From Lamellibrachia columna (lineage: Eukaryota; Annelida; Polychaeta; Sabellida; Siboglinidae): a stretch of 64,000 bases of DNA. Location of the stretch: the NCBI GenBank assembly GCA_963662155.1, contig OY759267.1:31228976-31292975 (forward strand). Reading direction: 5' to 3'. Made by a program: the position numbers and the translations under genes. Shown here piece by piece: positions 47,223-57,852 of the stretch. The notes below the pieces were generated by a model. That model saw nothing but the letters and a program-made list of their open reading frames with translations. It searched no databases and was not told where the DNA came from. Positions within the stretch are counted from its first letter, which is position 1; the number at the start of each line of letters is the position of its first letter.

Positions 47223-48125
47223 ATGGTGATACAATTATTAATTCTACCTATTGTATTTTTCTGTGTTTTATCAGCTTACATACTACGTTTGTCAAATCAT
47301 ATACGTTTTCGGCTGCTCAGGTCCAGGTTATTATTTTCGATTCGTAGGCCTGTTGGTCCAGTACATCATCATCGTAGTAGATATATTCCATAACAAAATA
47401 CGTACGTGTGTTTTATTCAGTTCAAGAGTCAAGAGGGTGTGACATTTAAAAATAATACACGTTGATGCTAGTATACTCGTTTAATAAGTTCCATAAACTG
47501 CATATTGCCGTATAAGATAATGGTGCAAGCACACGGGGCTTCGACAGCGTTCTTGGTCTTGGTGCAGCGGGCGGGGGTCGCTGTTGTTTAGTAGCTCCCT
47601 GGTGGCAGATATGAGAACACCTAACGCGCCTCGCTTACAGCGCGGTCCGAAGTCGTGGACCCCGACTACCGCGTTATAACAAGGCTCGACTGTAGATGCA
47701 ACGAGGTATGTAGCTAACTGATGAATAACCAAAAGTCACTTAGAATGTATTAGTATTACAAATGTATTGTTTTTCATTGTTAAACTTGATGTCAAGATCA
47801 ATCTCAAAATGCAGCACGCTGTCACATGTACTTTCCCAAATGTTATCCTTGTCAAATATAAGGCTAATCTACCAACTTAACACTGTGTAGATCTGAGACA
47901 GTTGTGTCCAGTGACATTACTTATTTTGTGTAATCATCACTATAGCAAGGTGTGGTATAGTAGTACTACACTACCCCTAGCAGCAACACTAATTAAGTTC
48001 CAAGTTTCAACAGGGTTATCTGCCAGCTAGGGGTACTGTTGATCAACTGTCCATTTAGTAGGGGATTGGCCAACATATAACATCTGCCATGACTTATCTT
48101 CTGCATCATTAGTTATAGAGGAAAT
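47223..48125. other. Unassigned, includes a Tigger-like terminus
   Basis: Read on the minus strand from about 47695, tacagtcgagccttgttata followed by acgcggtagtcgg resembles the terminal inverted repeat of a Tigger/pogo-like element. The matching other end is not seen. The rest is unassigned. Confidence 0.35.
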
Positions 48126-48137
48126 TTGTTTGAGCAG

Positions 48138-51100
48138 GATATAGACGCGTTGAGTGCCCATATGAAAAGAGCACGGAAACGGGAATATTGCAGAAGATGG
48201 ATGTCGGAAAAGAGAATAAAGTCCAAAATAGATGCAGATACACGTGAATTAATTGGAGACACTTCCGAAAATGAAACATCAGAAGATGTGACAGAATTTC
48301 AAGAAAGCAATAATGACCAAGTTGAGCATAACACAAATGCTGAACATGACCACAGTGATGAACATGACCACAGTGTTGAACATGACCACAGTGATGAACA
48401 TGACCACAGTGATGAACATGACCACAGTGTTGAACATGACCACAGTGTTGAACATGACCACAGTGTTGAACATGACCACAGTGATGAACATGACCACAGT
48501 GTTGAACATGACCACAGTGATGAACATGACCACCATAGTGACAATGTTACTAATGATGATTATGATGACAATGCATACAGTGATACTATTACTGATGACA
48601 TCCCTACTGACAGGGAAGTAGAATCATACAGTGAGAGTGAATCATCAGAAAGGTGAGGTCTGGCAGAAATCCTGCCGCCCAAATTGTGAAAAGACTCTTC
48701 GAAGAAATACAACATGAAGAGGAGTATACAACTCTACAAAGACATATGTATCATAGACGGCCAGATAATGCATACAGATCTAGTACTGTGAAGTGGTTTG
48801 TGTGGAGAATAGACAAGAAGACACATACAAATGCAGGATTTACCATTCACCAGGGGCTTTATTTATGCACCCCTGTGATTCTCGGACTATTGGTGGCTGC
48901 ACAGTGCGGAGAACAAACTATGAAATGAAAATTGTTGAAGGAAAAGTCCTAACTAAGAGATGTATAAGGATGGACTCTGGCAGTGACATTGTGTTTATTC
49001 AGCTCCTTCATGACTACTGAGGTACACACGCACACACACATGCTTACTTTGTTAATGTCCTTTGTAAAAAATCATATTGTATTATGTTAATAGCCATGAT
49101 ATTTGAGCCACCTGTTATAACTAACATATTACAAACATTAAAATATAGAGATGAATAAAACATTCATATGTAATTTGTAAGGCATAGAAATGCATGCTGC
49201 ACATGAAAACAAAATCAGTTTTCCAGAACCTATGTATCAACTGATAGAAGCTTGGGCTATGTCATTGATTATGTATTAGTATGGGACAAAACTGTGGAAT
49301 TCGTTGAATGTCAGTGTAATTAATATTAAATTTTTCAATTATTTTAAAGCATAGAGAAAATATAAGCTTTGCCTGTGTAAAACTGTACAAGCTGATTTGT
49401 AAACAGTTTTGATTTGATTTCACATCTCCTTGGTTTCAGTGTAGCCATGCCATACTCTGTGGTTCTTTTCAAAGAAGGTGATGCTGTGGAAGTGGAATGC
49501 GTACCAACATCATGGATAGAAAAAAGAGGAGATGGGGTAAGTAATAAAAATGCAATTTTTGTGTGGAATACTAATTATGGCTTAATTGGTTATTTGCAGA
49601 CATTACCCAGGCTGACTACGTAAGAATTTGTTTTAGTGGAGAGGGGGAGGGTTCGTGTAAAAACATTTGGGTTATATTTTGAGAAAACCCGTGACAGAAA
49701 ACGCAGCCAAAATATCAAATAGCCAAACTATTTGTCTCTCAATATGTATACTTAAATACATCTACAAATAGACAAAGATAAGGTCAGTTTGTTACATTAA
49801 CTATTTAATTTAATGTTAGTTATCTTTGTCATATTTGTTTAACTTGGCAGAAAATTTACTACTGGCCATCTGGAAATGACCAGAAGAAGAAAATAAAGAG
49901 GAATGAAATGCCTGACAAGGCGCAGTGGACAGCATACAATGTTCGCATCATAGGCAAAACTGGTAATGCACATTATTCATAGTTACATATTAGATTCATG
50001 ATATGTAAAGTAGAATATAGGAGGGGTGGTTTGTTGCAGTCATGTTCTCATGATAGAGAATTGTCAAAATGTGATTGTTTTTAGAATAAAAAACGCACCA
50101 TTGGCTATTTTGTAATTAATTAGAAATGGAAAATGAGAAGGCCGACAACATTGTATATGCATGCTTTACAACAATTTACCAACAAATTAACTCATGCTAT
50201 TGTCATCAACCCATTTGTGAGTGTGTGACAACAGGCTTCATTGATTCTAAATGTATTGTATACTGCCAACCAATAATTGTTAAACATTTGTCCATTTAGG
50301 CAAGGAGATCCTTTGTTTTTGTTGTAAGTTGAGACATTTTCCTGATTAATTCAGAGTACCCCGACTATGAGACAGCTTCCAAGTATGCGAAAAAGGCAGA
50401 GGATACATCTAATGTTGAGCCAGATGAAGCACAGGGGAAGCGGCATTGCCGAAAGCCAAAACGCTACCAATCTCCTGATTCACCGGCAGTAGTTAGTGAG
50501 GAGTGTGGAGAAGATGGTAATGAAAATTAAAATGCCCCATCTCATATTTGCTTTTATCATCCAATATGTATATCTTCCCAGTAGAGCGGTCTGTAATGAG
50601 AGGTGTCTATATGTTACAGAATTTTAAAGATGACCAATACTTTTATCCAAACATTTGTACATGGCCTTTTTATTCAACTAAAATCAATTGTAAAATTTTA
50701 TATCATACATTATTCAACATTCATAAGTATAGTGTGTACATGTGTTTGCAACACATTTCTTATTCTACCTTATTTGATGGGAAGTTAATGTGGTGTACAT
50801 GTTTTCTATTTTCACAAATAATTTTGAAATGTGATTTGTGGACATTCTGTTGTTATGAAAGACTTTGGTGTCTGATTCTGGACAAATATCAATTTGATTG
50901 TAGGTTTAACTTCAAGAACATATCGGTATTCTACCAAGACAAACTCTGTACAACCCTGAAAATAGTTTCAGATTCAGAAGTTGAGGAAACTCCAGATACT
51001 GTGGAAACAGTTGCACTCCCTCCACCTCCTTTCAGTTTCTCAGGTAACAATTATACAAAAATACATAAAATATAGTTAATGTTCAACAAAGGACAGTGGA

Positions 51101-53263
51101 ACTTGATTAATCCTGACACCTTGATACCCACTGTATGTGTCTGGATTAACGAGCTATGATTTTAATATCAAAAGTATCGTGCATTTACTGTACACATGTC
51201 TATCACACTTGTTGAATACTATAACATAATGTGGACATTAAATGTCATCTGATTCACTTGTACAGGTATAATGGCTATTTATTGAAGAAGTCTGAGTTTT
51301 GTCTGCTTGGTTTCTCTATATCTACTATTGTAAGAATGTGATGTCTCTGTCCAAATGTATATCCTAAATATTTCATGTCACTGTGACTTTCATGTCAAAT
51401 AAACTAATAGATAATAATATATAATTGTAACATTTATGTTCAATACAGCACTGGATACTGAAAGTGGCAGTGATTTGCCCAGAGGTAAATCTTCTAAGCG
51501 TACAGAGCCACCACTTCGACCTAGTTGCAGTTCATCCCAGGCCCAACTTAAGCTGCCGCAAGTTCTCGGCAAACAACAACGTCCACAGGGTGATGGACTG
51601 CAAATGGAGAGTCCTGGCAGATCACAGATGATGTCGAGCTCCTTCTGCATTCAAGGTACTCCTTTATGCTTCTTTACATGTAGGCCGTTTTAAGTGCTAA
51701 TATACCATTGGTCTTTCCCTACTCAGGGGACCCCATGGGAAAATTTGACACTGTTTTTATCCTCCTTGTCACCCCATTAAATAAGCATCATTCAATTAAA
51801 TAAATGCCCCTTTTCTTACCATTTGGGGATTGCTGGCAGGGGGAGGACCCAACTAAAATTGCTGGCATTGGTCATTCCATAATCAGGGAACCCCAAATGA
51901 AGATTTGACACTCTTTTTAGCCTTGGCACAATTCCCATAAATAAATGTACTTCTTTCTCACCCTTTGGGGATTGCTTGCAGGGGGAAGCCCCACCTAAAA
52001 TTGCTTGCATCGGTTCAAGCGGATATAGTTGTCTCAATTTTTCAGTTCTGGCCAAGCTAGAGAAACTGGAGAAAACAATGCAGGAGATAAAATTATCTCT
52101 CGTCACTTCACAGCCAGATGATGACTTGACATTAGACACCATTCTGCCTAATGGCAAGAAACTGAACACACTCAATGAACTGAGCAATTTTGAAAAACAG
52201 TTGGGTGAAGATGATGACATAAGGAATTGATTTAGTATGTTTAAGATATGTTTGAGTCAATTATAAAGTGGCATTGCTTTTTTACTGTATTTTTGAAGCA
52301 ACCTTAGAGTCTAAATTAATTTGGAAAGCTTTCTATACAGAACCTATTTCTAGGAATTATTGTGACATTTCAAATTATGCTTAAAGGTGTGAAATATAAA
52401 TTATTTCATGAATGTATGAATATCAAAATGGTCCAGCTTCATAATTGTTTAGTCAATAATGTTTGTGTTCCTTCAAGACAAGTTCACTTCATATAGCTAC
52501 AGATACTCTGACTGTAACTGATTGTTGGTCCAACATTATAACATGGGAAGCAAAAGGTTAAAATAATCAAAAAAAAAATAAATTACCTATTTATTATTGG
52601 TTTAGGAATAAAAATTTGCTTGTGAGTGACAATAATGAGTTTCTGCAAGTGCATACATACATATGTACGTGTGTGCGCGCGTGCGTGCATGCATGCATGC
52701 AAACAATTTTATAATATAGAAATGATCAAACTTTGTTCCTTTAAAATAGAGTTGTCATTTTATATAAAATATATATTTATTTTACACAGATTCAAATTCT
52801 TTCGTCACTAGAGGGTGCAAGCCTTGCTAGATCCTGCAGGGCCATTATGCGGTCACTGATGACTCATGGCCTTATGAGTTTGTTCGGTGTTATGGGGCAA
52901 AAGGGAAAACTACCCTTTCGAGACCATCTGCTGTGCAAAGTGGTCTCAAGTAAGTATATTTCCATTGACCTGTGTGCTTATTATGTTATCATGATCTTAC
53001 TATAAGCAATAGTTGTTTATTGATTACTAAACAATTTTTTTTCTAACAAATTCCCTTAACTTACAAAATCGTGGTCGCATGAATACACAGCTATTTTTTT
53101 GTAAATATTGACGGGCATCGCACATGGGGGCATTTTAAAAGAGCTGGAGGCATGTGATTTTGATAAACGTTGGTGAGCATGTCAATGAGATGATGGCAGT
53201 TGCTGCATATTTATTTCAGAATTTTTGATGGTCAGGTTTTCTTATAATCAGACAAAACGTTAA
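48138..53263 (+). CDS. DUF4806-type gene with N-terminal His/Asp-rich repeat
   Basis: Exons by splice sites and phase: 48138 (or ATG 48162)-48652, 49440-49536, 49851-49962, 50355-50516, 50972-51043, 51449-51655, 52046-52227, 52800-52949 and 53220-53263. The first exon has a basic start (MKRARKREYCRRWMSEKR) and eleven EHDHSD/V repeats. The second and third read MPYSVVLFKEGDAVEVECVP and KIYYWPSGND, the N-terminal module I know from DUF4806 proteins. Near the end come KLNTLNELSNFEKQLGEDDD and GASLARSCRAIMRSLMTHGL, the DUF4806 domain itself. All phases fit except 52227 to 52800, where a TGA follows AAT and no GT donor is visible. That may be a lost donor or an early end. The function of DUF4806 proteins is not established. 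Confidence 0.6.
48343..48540 (+). repeat. 18-bp in-frame minisatellite (EHDHSD/V)
   Basis: Eleven copies of gaacatgaccacagtgat or gaacatgaccacagtgtt, differing at one base that switches Asp to Val. Other frames and the reverse strand are also open, as expected for an 18-base period without stops. Confidence 0.95.
51085..51190. mobile_element. Possible Tigger-like terminus
   Basis: cagtggaacttgattaatcc followed by tgacacc and later ctggattaacgagc resembles the terminal region of Tigger-type elements. The sequence is short, with only one clear end, inside an intron of the DUF4806-type gene. Confidence 0.35.
51715..52000 (+). repeat. Duplicated intron-exon-like segment inside the DUF4806-type gene
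   Basis: Two tandem copies of about 150 bp run from cagggga/cagggaa, via tttgacactgtttttatcc or tttgacactctttttagcc, to tttggggattgctggcag or tttggggattgcttgcag and aaaattgct. Both copies carry a polypyrimidine-cag acceptor look-alike. Confidence 0.75.
52235..52799. other. Intron-like spacer of the DUF4806-type gene
   Basis: AT-rich, with an alternating purine-pyrimidine tract (gtacgtgtgtgcgcgcgtgc and gtgcatgcatgcatgc) at about 52665-52702. No gene recognised. Confidence 0.5.
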
Positions 53264-53314
53264 CATGGCCATCAATGTAATTTCCAACTGTGGTCTGACT
53301 CCAAATAGAGTGTC

Positions 53315-53782
53315 ATGGCAACGGAAACAGAAAACATGGATGTTGATTTTTGTAAAAAGTACACTGCAAAATTACAAGAAAAGGTGGTATTGTCTGCCAA
53401 TGGGCAGTGTCAGTTGTGGACAGGGTGCAAAAAAGGGAAATTCAGTGACTATGGTGTGATTAATTGCCGTTTTGAGTGTGGCTACAGAACGGTTACAGTG
53501 CATCGTTTAATTTATATGCTTGAACACAAAATGACACGTGTTGAACCTGGCTTAGATGCCAGTCGTCTTTGTCTTAACAGTCTGTGTCTGACAGCAAGTC
53601 ATATCTCTATGGAGCCACATTCCATAAATAACAACAGGCAATATTGTGTTAGTCAAAATGTATGCTTTGGTCATGCACCATATCCAAAGTGTATGTTGCA
53701 ATTCAAGGTATTTCAATGGCAATGCAATAGTAAAACTTACATTTTTCTAGATGTGTTGAATCCTTCAGTTTTTTTAAAGTAG
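53315..53782 (+). CDS. His-Me-finger homing-endonuclease-like zinc-binding protein
   Basis: ATG 53315 starts 155 codons without interruption. The pattern CQLWTGCKKGKFSDYGVINC, then TVTVHRLIYMLEHK, then SRLCLNSLCLTASHISMEPH and finally CVSQNVCFGHAPYPKC follows the order of the zinc-binding region of His-Me-finger homing endonucleases (recalled as Pfam zf-His_Me_endon), known from several invertebrate genomes. The usual SHxCHN block reads SRLCLN, so two His are replaced by Arg and Leu, which would probably weaken zinc binding or catalysis. The family's usual end comes just after the last Cys; beyond it, a donor-like aaggtattt at 53706 suggests splicing, so the tail up to 53782 may not be coding. 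It lies between the DUF4806-type gene and the transposase array. Confidence 0.6.
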   Translation: MATETENMDVDFCKKYTAKLQEKVVLSANGQCQLWTGCKKGKFSDYGVINCRFECGYRTVTVHRLIYMLEHKMTRVEPGLDASRLCLNSLCLTASHISMEPHSINNNRQYCVSQNVCFGHAPYPKCMLQFKVFQWQCNSKTYIFLDVLNPSVFLK

Positions 53783-54976
53783 TGTCGTCTGCTGTAGTCA
53801 ATCTTATGCAGTTGTGTATGTCAGCCCATGCTGAGTGATGTCTTCGAATGTCGATTGATGTATAGCTCACAAGATGGCACCATGTGCCAGTCATGGTCCA
53901 TTGTCTGTTGGTGGTTTCTTGTATTGTGGTTGCAGGTCTATGAGTGATGAAACTGGGAGAAAGTAGAAAGTTCACATTTGTAAGAAGTGTTCTGTTTTCT
54001 GTTTGTTTCATAATCTACCCTCTACTTTCTGCTGGCATAACTGTTATCAGCAGACTTTCGTGATCGCAATGGCTTAACTACTGCTGCTGGCGTTTCTGAA
54101 GCTGGCTTTTTCTTCCCTTTAAGAGTAGATGGTTTTGGATCAAGCTGACACTTCAGGTATCGATCTTCTGGACGGCGGTTTCTGTTTGAATCGAAGTAGT
54201 TCTGCATGCGCTTTAACTTGGTATGACGGATATGCAGACGCACTGATGATCGACGTTTGTATTGTCTCTGGTATTCCACCTCATGCTGGATTTGCTTGAC
54301 AGCTCTAGCGACCTGTCCACCTCTCGTAATAGGACAATGTACATTCTCCAACTTGCGCAGAATTGAATTCCCCGCTCCATAATTTATGCGATCGATCACT
54401 GAACTCACTCGTCCATGTGCATTTCTACTGAATTTAACATTCTTCGGCAATGAAGCACTGAATGATCGGTTAATGGATTCATTCTTGTCAGTTGTAAGTC
54501 TGTGTCGTGTCATCTGGAGTGCTGAATTTCCAAGTCGCATTTCTATTAATCCTTTAAGTGTTGCTCGGTCTTCATCTGTCATATTGAGTCGTGAAATGCT
54601 TTCGCATCACCGTCTGTTGCAACGAATTTTAGTCCGACCTGTTGTTGGGCAAAGCTCACTCCGATTTGGCGGCCTATTTCATATTCTGACATTGGATCGA
54701 CCACACGAATCGTGACTGTACATCCTTGATGGCCTGTGCACGACACATTTTGACCTTGATTGCGAAGTGATGAGCCTTGTTTGCATAGCTTGTTTTCCAT
54801 GTGAAAACCTAGAATCTCATGCTTGTCCGTCTGCCATTCAATCGCGGTTCCCACTGCTTGACTTGCACTCTTTCCACAACCGTAGCTGTTTTTCAGGGAT
54901 GTTGATTTGTACCTCACATCCATGCTTATATTGATTGGTGCATTTGCTGGAAGACCACGCAGAACATTTATCTCTG

Positions 54977-54983
54977 GTTTTTT
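54977..54983 (-). promoter_or_regulatory. In-phase A AAA AAC slippery heptamer
   Basis: In frame 1 of the transposase the codons GAA AAA AAC contain the heptamer A AAA AAC in the phase needed for a minus-one shift. After such a shift, reading continues as CCA GAG ATA into frame 2 without a stop. The zero frame stops three codons later (TAA, 54970-54968). The same heptamer is in copy 2 (about 59509-59515). A one-base loss from an A8 run gives the same picture. Confidence 0.45.
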
Positions 54984-55718
54984 TCCCTCTTCTGCTGTAG
55001 GTCATCAGTCGTGGACTGAGAAGTAATTGTGGCAACCCGGTTGGATGTCCTTTGCATCCCGCTTCGACTTGGGGGAGGTGTGTTTGTTGTGGGCAGAATG
55101 TGTTGCAACTTTGTGTTTCCCATCGTTGTATCTTGTAGTCCTACATGGATGGCTACATTTGGTGCACACGGTTTCTGACCACGACTGCCCGTGTTTACTT
55201 CGGAATACAGTTTATACATACGTGACTTGTAGTGACAGGCTGTACAGGACAATGACTGTTGCCAACACAAACCAAATTTTTTCTCATGTACTTCGAAGTG
55301 TGGAAGAATACATGTGTCCTCTCTGCTAGCATGCTCTTTAAAGCAATCATTCCACATTGCTGCATTTTTGTCCACACTAAGTAGACGCATTTCAGAAACT
55401 GCATGAATATTTGTCTGTACGTCAGCTTGAAGATAGATGTATGTTAGGTCAGGGCATTGATCAAGCTGTGGCCGTAGAATTTTGCTCGTGCCTGGCCGGC
55501 CCTCTGCGTCTGAAACTGCCAGCAACCCTGAAGGAGTGGTTTGCACCAGTCTGTCAAAGTCATCCTGGCTTAGCCGTGGCAACCAAACCCCACTGTTAAC
55601 CCCACTGGGTTCCTGTTGGATTGCTGCATCTGATGGTTTGTGGTAACAGTGGCCGGTCTTGAAGCCACCAATTTTCATCTTAATTCCACCAGCAGGTGGA
55701 CATTTCTCCTCGCTCTTT

Positions 55719-55760
<42 letters not shown>

Positions 55761-55762
55761 TC
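55719..55762. repeat. Poly-Ser-coding ACT triplet run, longest copy
   Basis: About 13-14 triplets here, about 8 in copy 2 (60250-60275) and about 4-6 in satellite units. The run encodes Ser on the minus strand near the transposase N-terminus. Confidence 0.9.
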
Positions 55763-55920
55763 ATGTGTTGTCTCCTCCATTGTAAAATCCCAGGTAAATC
55801 CAAGTAAAATTACTAATGAAAGTGACAAAACCGTTATCTGAATGCAAAGACGTCTAATCCGCCTGAGAAACCAGATGACAGTGACAGGAGACCAGTATAT
55901 TAGGGGGTGGGGTGGGGACC

Positions 55921-57852
55921 TCTTCAAACTAGTGCAGCCTCCCTCTGATAAGTTACATCAAAGCAGAACAAGTCACATTATAATATAATTACTTAGCAGT
56001 CAACTTTTGTTTATTTCAGTTAATTAGACACAGTCACCTTTACTCAAGTCCATGTGAAGAGCACACATCTATTGGGAGTTGAGAAAATCCTGGACAGGCC
56101 AAGCTGTTATCTGATATGGCCTAGTGAGCTGACGTAACTGTTTCACATGGAAGGTGAGTTGTTTTTGAGGACTCCACTAAGTAGGTTATGTAATGTTATG
56201 CAATTCGACAAGTTGAGGTGTCTTGTCTTTTCAGTAATCCACACTCAAAAGTGATATTTGGGTCTGTTTACATAGGTATATTGTGGCTCCAGGTAAAAAA
56301 TTATTATAACTTTCAGTATGGAATAACAGCTGCCTATATAGAATTTGATTACAGAACACATGCTGGACTATTCCAAAAATTATGTTACAAGTTTATTCAA
56401 GTGAGCTGAAAAAGTGAGTGTATTCGAGTATCGTACTAGAATACAGACTGTCTCAAGCTGAAGTAGCTCATATATGTGTGTTCTGCCCACCACAGGTGGT
56501 GGTTCCTTGTGTATGTAAGCAACTCCAACAACTAAGTAGGACATAGATTTTTTGCATCAATGCATGATTTTCATTTACCTTTATTAACAGTCTAAATTAA
56601 AAAAAATTCTGCACAGTTACCATTTTTATTTGGGGTAACACCACAGTTGACCTTCCTGTTTACTGTTTCACACGAATGTAGGGCACGCGAAATTGTGAAA
56701 TGTGAACTTTATAAATTCATATTGTGTGACATGAGTGCCTTTGAGTATGAATATTCACAGGTTTATTTATAGAAGCTATTGGCTGTGACATAGTGCATTT
56801 TTTGGAGAGTTTAACTGGCGGAGGGATTTATGGGAATTTTTCTGCTATGGGCCACGTGGGCGCATGAACACACGTCGGAAACTGCCAGCAATCCTGATGG
56901 AGTGGTTTGCACCACTCTGTCAAAGTCATCCTGGCTTAGCCGTGGCAACCAAACCCCACTGCTAACCCCACTGGGTTCATGTTGGATTGCTGCAACTGAT
57001 GGTTTGTGGTAACATTGGCCGGTCTTGAAGCCACCAATTTTCATCTTAATTACACCAGCAGATGGACATTTCTCCTCACTCTTTCTACTACTACTACTAC
57101 TATCATGTGTTGTCTCCTCCATTTTAAAATCCCAGGTAAATCCAAGTAAAATTACTAATGAAAGTGACAAACCCGTTATCTGAATGCAAAGACGTCTAAT
57201 CCACCTGAGAAACCAGATGACAGTGACAGGAGACCAGTATATTAGGGGGGGGGTGGGGGACATCTTCAAACTAGTGCAGCCTCCCTCTGATAAGTTACAT
57301 CAAAGCAGAACAAGTCACATTATAATATAATTACTTAGCAGTCAACTTTTGTTTATTTCAGTTAATTAGACACAGTCACCTTTACTCAAGTCCATGTGAA
57401 GAGCACACATCTATTGGGAGTTGAGAAAATCCTGGACAGGCCCAGCTGTTATCTGATATGGCCTAGTGAGCTGACGTAACTGTTTCACATAGAAGGTGAG
57501 TTGTTTTTGAGGACTCCACTAAGTAGGTTATGTAATGTTATGCAATTCGACAAGTTGAGGTGTAATCCACACTCAAAGGTGATATTTGGGTCTGTTTACA
57601 TAGGTGTATTGTGGCACCAGGTAAACAATTATTATAACTTTCAGTATGGAATAACAACTGGCTATATAGAATTTGATTACAGAACACATGGTGGACTATT
57701 CCAAAAATTATGTTACAAGTTCATTCGAGTGAGCTGAAAAAGTGAGTGTATTCGAGTATCGTACTAGAATACAGACTGTCTCAAGCTGAAGTAGCTCATA
57801 TATGTGTGTTCTGCCCACCACAGGTGGTGGTTCCTTGTGTATGTAAGCAACT
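55921..57852. repeat. Right satellite array, first part
   Basis: One full unit (55921-57261: module plus truncated transposase, frame 57269 to 56811) and the first 590 bases of another (57262-57852). The second is cut at gtatgtaagcaactc, where foreign sequence begins. Right-array units carry the extra gaagctattggctgtga segment missing on the left. Confidence 0.95.
56811..57269 (-). pseudogene. Truncated Mutator-like transposase N-terminus, right unit 1
   Basis: A 152-codon frame with the hydrophobic leader, five Ser codons, GVWLPRLSQDDFDRVV and the same junction after LAVSD as in the left array. No catalytic part. Confidence 0.85.

Larger units (their letters stand above)
54022..55927 (-). 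pseudogene. Mutator-like transposase, three overlapping frames (copy 1)
   Basis: Frame 1 (55927 to 54968; likely start ATG at 55780) carries a poly-Ser run, GVWLPRLSQDDFDRLV, then a Cys/His segment (WQQSLSCTACHYKSRMYKLY) and NVAIHVGLQDTTMGNT. Frame 2 (to 54579) has MDVRYKSTS with the first catalytic-type Asp, QAVGTAIEWQTDKHEILGF, and ATDGDAKAFHDSI with the second. Frame 3 (54582-54022) has MTDEDRATLKGL, SINRSFSASLPKNVKFSRN and a basic tail. The order matches the invertebrate Mutator-like transposase family as I recall it. Frames 1 and 2 join at an A7 run; frames 2 and 3 overlap by ATGA where about 150 residues of the family seem to be missing, including the expected third acidic residue. Confidence 0.75.

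Noticed and set aside
48279..48544. Reverse-strand open frames of repeated Val-Val-Met-Phe and Trp-Ser-Cys
   Set aside because: They mirror the 18-bp repeat on the plus strand, where the frame has a basic non-repeat start, acidic end and splice donor.
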